The notes under the pieces were generated by a model that did not search any database, was not told the DNA's origin, and worked only from the letters and a program-made list of their open reading frames with translations. A program made the translations under genes and the position numbers. From an uncultured Gemella sp. (GTDB lineage Bacteria > Bacillota > Bacilli > Staphylococcales > Gemellaceae), in the NCBI GenBank assembly GCA_927911695.1, contig CAKMQO010000106.1, positions 1 through 10,725 of the forward strand: a stretch of 10,725 nucleotides of DNA. Reading direction: 5' to 3'. Within the stretch, counting starts at the first letter, position 1; each line of letters begins with the position of its first letter. Positions 1 to 7,682 of this stretch are shown here, piece by piece.

Positions 1-215
1 TGATAGATAAAAAATTTCCAAGGGAAGGGATTTGGTAAAAAAGCAATAGATTTAGCTTTAGAATTTGTTAATACTTTTCCTTGTGGAACAGCAAAATATT
101 GTTGGTTATCTTATGAAAGTGATAATGATGTAGCACGACAGCTCTATAAGTCAGTTGGTTTTGCAGAAACTGACGAAAAGATGGAGAAGAGATAGTGGCT
201 ATTTTGAAGTTATAG
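1..215 (+). pseudogene. GNAT-family N-acetyltransferase, 3' fragment with two frameshifts
   Basis: This is the C-terminal part of a GCN5-related acetyltransferase, which moves the acetyl group of acetyl-CoA to an amine; it resembles diamine/spermidine-type acetyltransferases. The acetyl-CoA pyrophosphate-binding motif QGKGFGKKAI is read at 19-48, and the typical C-terminal block CWLSYESDNDVARQLYKSVGF follows at about 100-162. The reading frame changes twice. Positions 3-17 encode IDKKF in frame 3, and an extra C in the CC at 18-19 shifts the motif into frame 1. Near 176-179 a missing A shifts back to frame 3, where 180-215 encodes the expected tail DGEEIVAILKL and a TAG stop. Without the second shift frame 1 stops at 193-195. 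The fold assignment is firm. The substrate is inferred from the C-terminal block only. The 5' part lies outside the window. Confidence 0.8.
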
Positions 216-326
216 AAGAGATAATTCTTTTCTTAGTTATACTATTATAATTTTGACATTAATATCTAAGATATAGAATAGTTTTCTAAAGGTTGAAGTT
301 ATTGTTAAAATAGTACTAAAACTTTT

Positions 327-355
327 TTGACCTTTTTTCACCTAAATGATATAAT
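327..355 (+). promoter_or_regulatory. Sigma-A-type promoter of the DUF4393/Abi-alpha gene
   Basis: TTGACC at 327-332 and a perfect TATAAT at 350-355 are separated by 17 bases, the optimal spacing for a housekeeping promoter. Transcription would start near 362, leaving a leader of about 44 bases before the ATG at 406. The leader holds an AAGGAG ribosome-binding site at 391-396, 9 bases from the start codon. A weaker TTGACA at 253-258 with TAGAAT at 274-279 (15-base spacer) lies further upstream. Confidence 0.7.
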
Positions 356-405
356 AAAATTAAAGTTTTCCCGGAAATTCAACAGTTTTAAAGGAGTGAT
401 AAACA

Positions 406-1115
406 ATGGATGAAATTGTACGTTCACTATTAACAGCAGCAGGTGGTGCAGCTATTAGTAGTGTATTTAAAGGTCCTGCCGAAACGTTTAGTCAATTATG
501 GTATTATAATTTTGGTTACAAAATGGATATTAAAGTTCGACAAAGAAAACAAGAGGTAGAAAATTTATTTTAAAAGATATTGTTACAGAAGTTTCTAACA
601 TACCAATAGACCAAAGACAAGAACCTAAGTTGAGTGTATTAGGACCAGCGTTGGAAGCTTCTAAATATTATATTGATGACGAAGAATTACGTTCATTATT
701 TGCTAAACTAATAGCAGCTTCAATGGATAATTCAAAAAATGAAGTATTACAACCAGCATTTGTAGAAATAATAAAGCAAATGAGTCCAATAGATGCTAAA
801 AATCTTATTAATTTATATGATATTAAAGATAAACAAAATCCTATAGTTTCGATTATTCTAGAAAGTAAAGATTCAAAAAACTATAAAGAAGTTTTTGATC
901 ATTTTTATATAGAAAATATCGGTAATATTTCTCATGTGAGAGTTGCTTCATCTCTCCTAAATCTAAAGAGGTTAGGACTTATTGAAATTAATTATGGTGT
1001 ATTTTTATCTGATGAAAATAGATATTTATCTTATGAAAATCATCCAATAATCAACCAATTTAAAAATGAATATAATGATGATTTACATAGTATAAAAACT
1101 AAAAAAAAGGATTAA
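406..1115 (+). pseudogene. DUF4393 / Abi-alpha family protein, one frameshift
   Basis: Joined across one frameshift this encodes about 236 residues, a usual length for DUF4393 proteins (the Abi-alpha family, linked by name to abortive phage infection; the biochemical activity is not known to me). The N-terminal piece (406-573) starts MDEIVRSLLTAAGGAAISS and ends in a TAA after ENLF. The rest is read in frame 3 from about 570, through KDIVTEVSNIPIDQRQEPKL to the family block with GPALEASKYYIDDEELRSLF, FAKLIAASMD and FVEIIKQMSPIDAKNL. One T missing from the T4 run at 568-571 explains the shift. The start is supported by the AAGGAG site and the promoter. If the break is real, internal initiation (for example TTG at 630) would give only a C-terminal piece of about 160 residues. 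No transmembrane segment is obvious beyond an Ala/Gly-rich N-terminus. Family identity is recognised from conserved wording, not from a search. Confidence 0.72.
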
Positions 1116-1189
1116 TTAAAAATTACTAATTTTGGAATGGATTTTTGTAAAATTTGTATTTTAAAGATTTCAAATATTATTTTTAAAAA

Positions 1190-1216
1190 ACATTTAGTTT
1201 ATTAAATTCTAAATGT
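1190..1216. repeat. 8-bp inverted repeat (hairpin)
   Basis: ACATTTAG at 1190-1197 is matched by CTAAATGT at 1209-1216 around an 11-base loop. On the minus strand the stem is followed by a run of T (the A-run at 1185-1190 read in reverse), so it resembles a weak minus-strand terminator. On the plus strand there is no T-run after it. It lies 75 bases after the DUF4393 stop and could still act in mRNA 3'-end formation. Confidence 0.4.
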
Positions 1217-1267
1217 ATGTGTTTAGATAAATGTTATTTAATATCCTATTTTTGTTTCTTTGTCGAA

Positions 1268-1293
1268 TTTGAGAATGGTAAAAATTTCTCAAA
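1268..1293. repeat. 8-bp inverted repeat (hairpin)
   Basis: TTTGAGAA at 1268-1275 is matched exactly by TTCTCAAA at 1286-1293, with a 10-base loop. It sits just before the larger palindrome at 1308-1347. No T-run follows on either strand, so it is not a typical intrinsic terminator. The function is unknown. Confidence 0.4.
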
Positions 1294-1307
1294 AAAAATA
1301 GTCAAAA

Positions 1308-1347
1308 AATATCCCCCAAAATTTGCACAAAAATTTTGGGGGATATT
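1308..1347. repeat. Perfect 17-bp palindrome with 6-base loop
   Basis: AATATCCCCCAAAATTT at 1308-1324 and its exact reverse complement at 1331-1347 flank the loop GCACAA. The C5/G5 blocks stand out in an otherwise A+T-rich region. Read on the minus strand, the stem runs straight into T's (the A-run at 1304-1309) and then another T-run (A-run at 1291-1298), as in an intrinsic terminator. Read on the plus strand no T-run follows. No minus-strand gene is visible to be terminated. It could be a dispersed intergenic repeat, the remnant of a small mobile element, or the end of a short minus-strand RNA. The pairing is directly visible; the role is open. Confidence 0.75.
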
Positions 1348-1720
1348 ACTAAACAAAGATGGTTATGTCTTTATTTTATTAGTACATAAAATTATACAAG
1401 TTAAAGAGTAATATTTAAAGTAATGAAAAAAATTTGCGAATAGTAAATTAGTTTTAAATATTAGGGTTGGAGTTTGAGATTAATGAAAACTAGTGAATTT
1501 GAAATACAAGATAACAAGAATAGTAGAAACTTTATTGAGAATAAAATCTAGAGAAGATATGACAGTCACAGAGTTTAATGATGTTATGGAGTTAAGCTTG
1601 GAACAAGCTGAAATAGTAGAATGAGTTAGTGCAGATAGGTTATTTAATAAATTATTAAGTATATTTAACTAGTTATGATATCAGTTTTCAAAAATAATGA
1701 AATTTTATAAGAAGTAAAGT

Positions 1721-1726
1721 TATAAT
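1721..1726 (+). promoter_or_regulatory. Possible -10 box of the KAP NTPase gene
   Basis: A perfect TATAAT stands 35 bases before the ATG at 1762. Transcription would begin near 1733, upstream of the AGGAGG site at 1751-1756. No good -35 hexamer is found 16-18 bases upstream, and there is no TGn extension, so in this A+T-rich background the call is tentative. Confidence 0.35.
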
Positions 1727-1761
1727 TCAATTTAAAGAATATATATATTGAGGAGGCAATT

Positions 1762-3930
1762 ATGGAATATAGAACAGATAATCCTATTAAAAAACAAGAA
1801 GAGGATTTATTGGGAAGAGCATCCTTTTCAAATCAGTTAGCTAAAGGTATTTATGAGTATAACGGTAAGGCTGGATTAGTTATTGGGTTATTCGGAGAAT
1901 GGGGGACTGGGAAAACATCAGTTGTTAATATGGCTGAAAATGAAATAAAAAGATTATCTGAAAAGGATGGGAATAATCCATTGATAGTAAGATTTTCTCC
2001 ATGGAATTATACTGACAAAATAATTTGATAAGTTTGTTTTTCCAAGAATTAAAAATTAAGATAAACAATCAGAGTGAAAAATCTTATTATGAAAATATTG
2101 CAGATGCACTGGAAAAATATTCTGAAGCTGTAGATTTGTTAAATTATGTGCCTTTGATGGGAAGTGGAGTAGTGTCGACAGTAAAGACGATTCTGAAAAT
2201 AATAACAAAAAAAGTATCAAAAAAAATCTACTCTTAATAAAACAAGAAATGATTTAGAAAAAGCATTAAAAGATGTAGATAAGCAGATTATTGTTGTAAT
2301 AGATGATATAGATAGACTTACTAATGAACAAATTAGAGATATTTTTCAATTAGTTAAACAAGTAGGTGATTTCCCAAATGTAATATATCTTTTAGTTATG
2401 GATAGAAATCTAGTGCAAAAAGCATTGGCTGAAATTCATAATCTTGAAGAGGGTAATGCGTATTTAGAAAAATAATACAAATTCCTTTGGAATTACCAGT
2501 TTTGAGTAAATCAAAATTAGATGATATTTTCCTAAAAAAACTTGAAGATATTATAAAGAATGCCTCTTATAAGATTAATATTGATCAGATGTACTGGAAT
2601 AAAGTGTTTTCTAATTGTATAAGTCCATATATTAAAAATTTAAGAGATATAAATAGAATCTTGAATACATTCCAATTTAGATATGGAATACTACAGAATG
2701 AAAGCTCATTTGAAGACATGGTAGCTATTATAACTTTAGAGGTATTGGAACCTAAATTGTATAAATGGATTGCTAACAATAAGGAAGTTGTTTGTCCTGA
2801 CATTATGAATAGAGTAACAGAAAGTTTTAAAAATAATGATTATCGCAAAATATACAGTGATGAATTTAATAAAATGAAAATTGATGAGAATAGAGCATTA
2901 AAGAGTATTGCAACAATTTTCCCGCAAATATCTAAAGATATTAATGAAAATTTATATTTTGAAATATCAAATTTTGATATGAGAAAAAGTATGAGGATAG
3001 CAAATAAAAGAACGATTCGATATATATTTTTTAAGTGATTTAAGTGACATAAAAGTTCTAGAAAACTGATAGATCTTTGTATATTCGAATATGAAAAACG
3101 ACAATTAAGAGATGTTATAAAAAAAATAAATAAAGATGGAGAAATGGTATATTTTCTGGAAGAAATGTCATCTTTAGTTAAAGATATACCGTATAATCGA
3201 CTATTTTTAATATCTTCTGTATTATTATCTCTACAGGGAGAGCTTGCAGGAGAAACTTCTGATACTATTTTAGCTATTTCTGCTGAAGAGAAGTCTAACA
3301 TAGTTATAGAGAGAATGTTAGATAGATTTGGATCTGATGACGAGAGATACAGAGTACTATATTTATCAATGATTAAAATTAATGAAATTAATGTAGGAAT
3401 TTTTTCTAAATTACTTATTAATTTAGGGAAAGTATATGGTATATTCAAAAATAAATCAAGTACAGAAGAATTCCCAAAAATTAATGTAGAATATCTACAA
3501 AAAATTTATATAAAATTTGTAGAAAAAAGTTGAGTATATTACTTATAATGTTTCCACTTCAGAAATTATTGCCTTTAGACCTGTGTTCTATTTATGGAAG
3601 TATGTTGATGAAAAAGGATTATCTGAGTATATAGAGAAAACTTTTGAAACTGAAGTAGGTAAATTAAAGTTTATTTCCTCATTAGCAGTTAAATCTGGTA
3701 TAGGTTGGGAATATTATTCTAATGACTATGTCAAATATATATCAGATAAGGAGATATACAATAGCATAATGAAATTTGATAAAAATATGCTTCATGAATT
3801 TACTGAATTGGAGCAAATAAAGTTAGCTTCATTCGTTTGTGATTATGATAAGGGTGAGTTTGATCGCGCGAGTGAAGATGAAGCAAGGGAACTATTAAGA
3901 CGATGGCAATTAGAAGTAAGGAATAATTAA
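1762..3930 (+). pseudogene. KAP-family P-loop NTPase, six frameshifts
   Basis: Joined across six one-base shifts this is a 722-residue KAP NTPase, the family named after Kidins220/ARMS and the F-plasmid phage-exclusion protein PifA. Walker A is GEWGTGKTS at residues 45-53, followed by the family hallmark FSPWNYTD. Walker B is IIVVIDDIDRL at about 2284-2316, the sensor-like strand is VIYLLVMDRNLV at about 2380-2415, and the helical segment PYIKNLRDINRILNTF is at about 2625-2672. Inferred events: missing A in 2017-2020; extra A in the A8 run 2219-2226; missing A in 2468-2472; extra T in the T6 run 3027-3032; missing T at 3067; extra A in the A6 run 3523-3528. Gains and losses balance, and the gene ends in its starting frame. 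The start is set by AGGAGG at 1751-1756. As written, the first product stops after about 88 residues, keeping Walker A but losing Walker B. It lies alone before a terminator. A role in phage exclusion is inferred from the family and the neighbouring defence genes. Confidence 0.85.
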
Positions 3931-3961
3931 TAGTAACATTAAAATAAGAAATTTTTTAAAT

Positions 3962-4009
3962 AGATTGTATTACTAGAAATTAAATAATAAGTGATACAAT
4001 CTTTTTTTT
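3962..4009 (+). terminator. Intrinsic terminator after the KAP NTPase gene
   Basis: AGATTGTATTAC at 3962-3973 pairs with GTGATACAATCT at 3991-4002 to form a 12-bp stem with one G-U pair and a 17-base loop, followed by eight T's (4002-4009). It lies about 30 bases after the KAP stop codon and separates that gene from the hsd operon. Confidence 0.85.
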
Positions 4010-4076
4010 ATATTAATAATAGTGAATTTTTTATTATTCAAATTACTAAAATTGTATTTATTTTAATCTTTTATTT

Positions 4077-4085
4077 TGTTATAAT
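4077..4085 (+). promoter_or_regulatory. Extended -10 promoter candidate for the hsdMSR operon
   Basis: TGTTATAAT gives a perfect TATAAT (4080-4085) with a TGn extension, which can work without a good -35; only a poor TTTATT (4057-4062, 17-base spacer) lies upstream. A second TATAAT at 4133-4138 is nearer the gene but lacks partners. The ATG at 4162 is preceded by AGGAG at 4150-4154. This is the only room for an operon promoter, because the KAP terminator ends at 4009. Confidence 0.45.
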
Positions 4086-4161
4086 TAAATCTGATAGTTA
4101 AAATAATTATAAAATTGTATAAAAAATATAGATATAATCAAGATTAATTAGGAGTTATTAG

Positions 4162-6336
4162 ATGGGAAATTCGTACAATGCTTTAGAGTATAATAAATTA
4201 ATAAGTTTCATATGGTCAGTTGCAGATGATTGTCTTCGTGATGTATATGTTAGAGGAAAGTATCGTGATGTAATTGTTCCTATGACAATTATACGTCGTT
4301 TTGATGCTATTATAGAGCCACATAAGAGTAAAATTTTAGAATATAAAATAATGGCAGAAGATAATAAATTAGATATTGAAGAAACATTAAATACAATGGT
4401 TGAATTACCATTCTATAACACTTCAAATTATAATCTGAAAGATTTAAGACATGAAACAAATCGTCAAAACCTGAAAAAGAATTTCGAAGAATACCTTAAT
4501 GGATTTTCAGATAATATTAAAGAGATACTTGAGAAATTTGATTTTAGTAGCCAACTTAGAAAAATGACTAATGCTGGAATCTTAGGTTCTGTTCTTGAAA
4601 AATTTACTTCAAAGGAAATGAATCTTAGTCCTTATGATGAAGTGAACAGCAAAGGTGAAATTATTCATCGTGGACTTGATAACCATGCAATGGGAACTTT
4701 ATTCGAAGAAATAATTAGAAAATTTAATGAAGAAAATAATGAAGAAGCAGGAGAACACTTTACTCCTAGAGACGCTGTAGAATTAGTAGCAGACTTAGCA
4801 ATAGTTCCAGTATTAGATAAAATGAAGAATGGAACATATTCTATTTATGATGGAGCATGCGGAACATTGGGTATGGCAACTGTTGCTGAAGAAAAATTAC
4901 AAAAATATGCAGAAGAAAATAATAAACAGTTATCAATTCATATATTTGGGCAAGAATCAACTGAGGAAACTTATGCTATAGCTAAAGCAGATTTACTAAT
5001 TAAAGGTGGTAATACGTCTAATGGAGAAGTATACTACGGTTCAACATTATCAAATGATGGAGCGCGTGGAAAGCACTTTGATTTTATGCTGTCGAATCCA
5101 CCATACGGAAAAACTTGGAAAAATGATTTAAGTATTCTTGGAGCAGGAATTGATAAAGATCCAAAGAAAAATGTAACAGATAGTAGATTTGTAAGAAGTT
5201 ATAAAGAACAAGATGACTATAGAATGATTCCTGATGTAAGTGACGGACAATTGTTGTTTTTATTAAATAATATTTCAAAAATGAAGGCAACACCTTTAGG
5301 TTCTCGTATAGTGGAAGTTCATAATGGTTCCGCATTATTTACAGGTGATGCTGGAGGCGGAGCTAGTAATGCCAGACGTTACATGATAGAAGAAGATTTA
5401 ATAGAAGCAATTATTCAATTACCAGAAAATATGTTTTACAATACTGGAATTACAACACATATTTGGGTATTATCAAATAGAAAAGAAGAGAGAAGAAAAG
5501 GTAAAATTCAATTAATTGATGCAAGTAAAATCAAAACTCCTTTAAGAAAAAATCTTGGTTTAAAAAACTGTGAGTTTTCTTTAGAAGATAGAAAGTTAAT
5601 TCTTGATCTATTCCAAAACTTTGAAGAAAAAGATAATTCGAAAATATTTAGTAATGAAGATTTTGGGTATTATAAAGTTACAGTAGAACGACCTCTAAGG
5701 CAAGCAGTATTATGTAATAATGAAAATATACTTCAAGTAGAAAAAGAACTTGAAAAAATAGGCTTTTATATTGGTGAAATAACAAAAGAAAAATTAACGG
5801 ATAGTTTTATAAAAAATACTGCAGGAGTGATCAAAGAATTAGAAAAAAAAGAAAATATTCAAAGCTATTTAAAAGTTTTAAAAGAACTGAAAAGTGAAGA
5901 AGTCTATCTTGATTATGCAAAATTTGAAAAAGAATTTGATAAAAAACTAAAAGGATTAGGAATAAAAGGTACTACATTTAAAAAGTTAGTTGCAACTGGT
6001 TTATTAGAGAATATTATAGTAAAAGATGATAAAGCAGTAATCCAAAAAGATAAACAAGGTAATATTGTAGTTGATACAGAGTTAAGGGATACAGAGCTTA
6101 TTCCACTAACATTTCCTGGAGGAATAGAGGAATTTATCAAAGAAGAGGTTTTACCTTATCACGAGGATGCTTTTGTAGATAAAAGTAAAACGCAAATTGG
6201 TTACGAAATAAACTTTACAAAATATTTTTATAAACCAAAACAGTTAGAAAGTGTTGAAAGTATAGTTGCAAGAATCCGAGAATTAGAAAAACAATCGGAA
6301 GGATTGATGAAAAAAAATTCTGGAGGGATTAAATGA
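4162..6336 (+). CDS. hsdM: Type I restriction-modification methyltransferase subunit (HsdM)
   Basis: This 724-residue adenine-N6 methyltransferase uses S-adenosylmethionine and, as a dimer with HsdS, methylates the specificity subunit's target; the same complex recruits HsdR. The HsdM N-terminal helical domain covers about residues 8-160 (MTIIRRFDAIIEPHKSKIL). The N6-methylase domain covers about 175-510: GEHFTPRDAVELVADL near 197-212, SAM motif I DGACGTLGM at 230-238, and catalytic motif IV NPPY at 312-315. A Lys/Glu-rich C-terminal extension follows, including LPYHEDAFVDKSKTQIGYE, typical of the roughly 700-residue HsdM subtype. Motif I has Leu236 where the family normally has Gly or Ala. 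The start is set by AGGAG 7 bases upstream. The stop overlaps the hsdS start by four bases (ATGA), so the two are translationally coupled. The frame is fully open, unlike its neighbours. Confidence 0.96.
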   Translation: MGNSYNALEYNKLISFIWSVADDCLRDVYVRGKYRDVIVPMTIIRRFDAIIEPHKSKILEYKIMAEDNKLDIEETLNTMVELPFYNTSNYNLKDLRHETNRQNLKKNFEEYLNGFSDNIKEILEKFDFSSQLRKMTNAGILGSVLEKFTSKEMNLSPYDEVNSKGEIIHRGLDNHAMGTLFEEIIRKFNEENNEEAGEHFTPRDAVELVADLAIVPVLDKMKNGTYSIYDGACGTLGMATVAEEKLQKYAEENNKQLSIHIFGQESTEETYAIAKADLLIKGGNTSNGEVYYGSTLSNDGARGKHFDFMLSNPPYGKTWKNDLSILGAGIDKDPKKNVTDSRFVRSYKEQDDYRMIPDVSDGQLLFLLNNISKMKATPLGSRIVEVHNGSALFTGDAGGGASNARRYMIEEDLIEAIIQLPENMFYNTGITTHIWVLSNRKEERRKGKIQLIDASKIKTPLRKNLGLKNCEFSLEDRKLILDLFQNFEEKDNSKIFSNEDFGYYKVTVERPLRQAVLCNNENILQVEKELEKIGFYIGEITKEKLTDSFIKNTAGVIKELEKKENIQSYLKVLKELKSEEVYLDYAKFEKEFDKKLKGLGIKGTTFKKLVATGLLENIIVKDDKAVIQKDKQGNIVVDTELRDTELIPLTFPGGIEEFIKEEVLPYHEDAFVDKSKTQIGYEINFTKYFYKPKQLESVESIVARIRELEKQSEGLMKKNSGGIK

Positions 6337-7655
6337 TTAAATACCAAAATTATAAAGGAATTAATATACTATGGGCAAAAGAAATCCCAAGTCACTGGCA
6401 TATTTGTAGAATATCTAATATCTTTGGAATAAGAAGAGAAAAGAATAAACAAGTTAGAACTAAGGAAGTGTTGTCATTAAGCGCAAGGTATGGAGTATCT
6501 CTATATTCTGATAAAAAGGAAAAAGGAGGAAATAAACCCAAAGAAGATTTTTCATCATATAATTTATGTTATCCAGGAGATATTTTAGTTAACTGTATGA
6601 ATATTGTTTCAGGAGCGGTAGGTATTTCAAAGTATTTTGGAGCGGTAAGTCCAGTTTATTATCCACTTGTTAATCTTGATAAAGAAAAGTATGATACTCG
6701 TTTTATGGAATATATTTTTAGAAACTATAATTTTCAGAGAGGATTGGTGGGAATAGGAAAGGGAATTCAAATGTCTGAAGCTGAGGACGGAAGATTATTT
6801 ACGGTAAGAATGAGAATATCTTGGGAAAATTTAAGAGTACAGATGTTAATAGTCCCACCTATAGAAGAACAAGAGCACATTGCAAACTATCTTGATTGGA
6901 AGATAGGAGAAATTGATAAATTAATAGAATTAGAAAAACAAAAAATTGACGAGTTAAAAGTATTGAGACAACAATTTATTGATAAAATTATAGAATCATT
7001 AGATTATGAATACATCCCTTTTAAAGCTATATTCAATTTAGGAAAAGGACTTAGTATAACAAAAGATAATTTGGGTTTAACTGGAGTAAAATGTATTAAT
7101 TACGGAGAGATACATGGTGATTTTAAATTTTCATTCTATTCATCTGATAATAGACTAAAAAAATTAGAAAAAATCACTGGGGTAACTATTTCTGCTTATG
7201 CTAATTTAGAATACGGTAATTTTATATTTGCAGATACTTCTGAAGATATTGATGGCTGCGGAAATTTTACATATTTAGAAGATAGTATTGAAAAAGTGTA
7301 TGCAGGTTATCATACAGTAGTAGGAAAGTTGAAACTACCTTTGAATTGTAGATATCTAGCTTACTATTTTGAAAGTGAAAAATGGAGGAAACAAGTTAGA
7401 CAGAAAGTTAAGGGGGTAAAAGTTTTTAGTATTACCCAAGCCATTTTAAAATCAACAAAAATACTGCTCCCTAATCAAACAATTCAGAATAATATAGTGA
7501 ATATATTAGATAATTATATGAATGAAAACAATAAATTAAGTAATTGTATTGATGAAAAAATTAATAATCTTATTAAATTAAAACAATCATTAATTTCTGA
7601 AGTAGTGACAGGTCAGATAGATGTTAGAAATGTAAAAATCCCCGAAAGAAAATAA
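6333..7655 (+). CDS. hsdS: Type I restriction-modification specificity subunit (HsdS)
   Basis: This 440-residue subunit reads the DNA target for both methylation and restriction. It has the classic two-half layout. The first target-recognition domain (about 15-170) opens with the family phrase IPSHWHICRISNIF. The central conserved helix (about 174-222) includes PPIEEQEHIANYLDWKIGEID. The second target-recognition domain (about 226-380) is followed by a distal conserved helix ending LISEVVTGQIDVRN (about 420-433). Two domains predict a bipartite, asymmetric recognition site; the bases cannot be read from sequence. It starts inside the hsdM stop codon (ATGA), with GGAGGG at 6322-6327. The frame is intact and full length. 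No partial or inverted second hsdS copy that would suggest shuffling is present here. The hsdR start lies 27 bases downstream. Confidence 0.94.
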   Translation: MIKYQNYKGINILWAKEIPSHWHICRISNIFGIRREKNKQVRTKEVLSLSARYGVSLYSDKKEKGGNKPKEDFSSYNLCYPGDILVNCMNIVSGAVGISKYFGAVSPVYYPLVNLDKEKYDTRFMEYIFRNYNFQRGLVGIGKGIQMSEAEDGRLFTVRMRISWENLRVQMLIVPPIEEQEHIANYLDWKIGEIDKLIELEKQKIDELKVLRQQFIDKIIESLDYEYIPFKAIFNLGKGLSITKDNLGLTGVKCINYGEIHGDFKFSFYSSDNRLKKLEKITGVTISAYANLEYGNFIFADTSEDIDGCGNFTYLEDSIEKVYAGYHTVVGKLKLPLNCRYLAYYFESEKWRKQVRQKVKGVKVFSITQAILKSTKILLPNQTIQNNIVNILDNYMNENNKLSNCIDEKINNLIKLKQSLISEVVTGQIDVRNVKIPERK

Positions 7656-7682
7656 GAAGTAAAAAGAAAAGGAGGTGGAGTT

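Larger units (their letters stand above)
1116..1761. other. Gene-poor region with hairpins and possible coding remnant
   Basis: No convincing gene lies in this stretch of about 650 bases. It contains three hairpins (1190-1216, 1268-1293, 1308-1347), each with an A-run on its left side, so two of them look like terminators only when read on the minus strand. At 1483-1551 a GGAG-preceded ATG opens a 22-codon ORF. An overlapping ORF at 1493-1624 reads protein-like sequence (LLRIKSREDMTVTEFNDVM), stops at a TGA at 1622-1624, and continues in the same frame to a TAG at 1670-1672. This could be a decayed small gene, but I do not recognise a family. The last 40 bases form the leader of the KAP NTPase gene. 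Confidence 0.5.

Noticed and set aside
565..576. Programmed -1 frameshift in the DUF4393 gene
   Set aside because: The direction fits -1, but TTA TTT TAA is not a good slippery heptamer (TTT would re-pair on ATT) and I see no stimulatory stem just downstream; a lost T is simpler.
1217..1411. 64-codon plus-strand ORF with a weakly protein-like translation
   Set aside because: It has no ribosome-binding site, and its middle (KKYPPKFAQKFWGI) is just the translation of the 17-bp palindrome; the rest looks like random A+T-rich coding.
1622..1624. TGA read as tryptophan or selenocysteine (alternative code)
   Set aside because: TGG encodes Trp throughout the intact genes, TGA ends hsdM in the usual ATGA overlap, and no selenocysteine-type hairpin is evident.
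2025..2237. Separate small gene between pieces of the KAP NTPase
   Set aside because: Its translation joins the preceding piece (TDK-NNLISLFFQELK) and the following Walker B piece without gap, so it is a frameshifted segment of one gene.
2840..3448. 202-codon minus-strand ORF opposite the KAP gene
   Set aside because: The plus strand carries recognised KAP sequence here; the minus-strand translation is Ser/Ile/Leu-rich shadow sequence with no start signal.
6333..7655. Phase-variable hsdS cassette
   Set aside because: There is only one full-length hsdS, with no inverted repeats, second partial copy or recombinase in the window.
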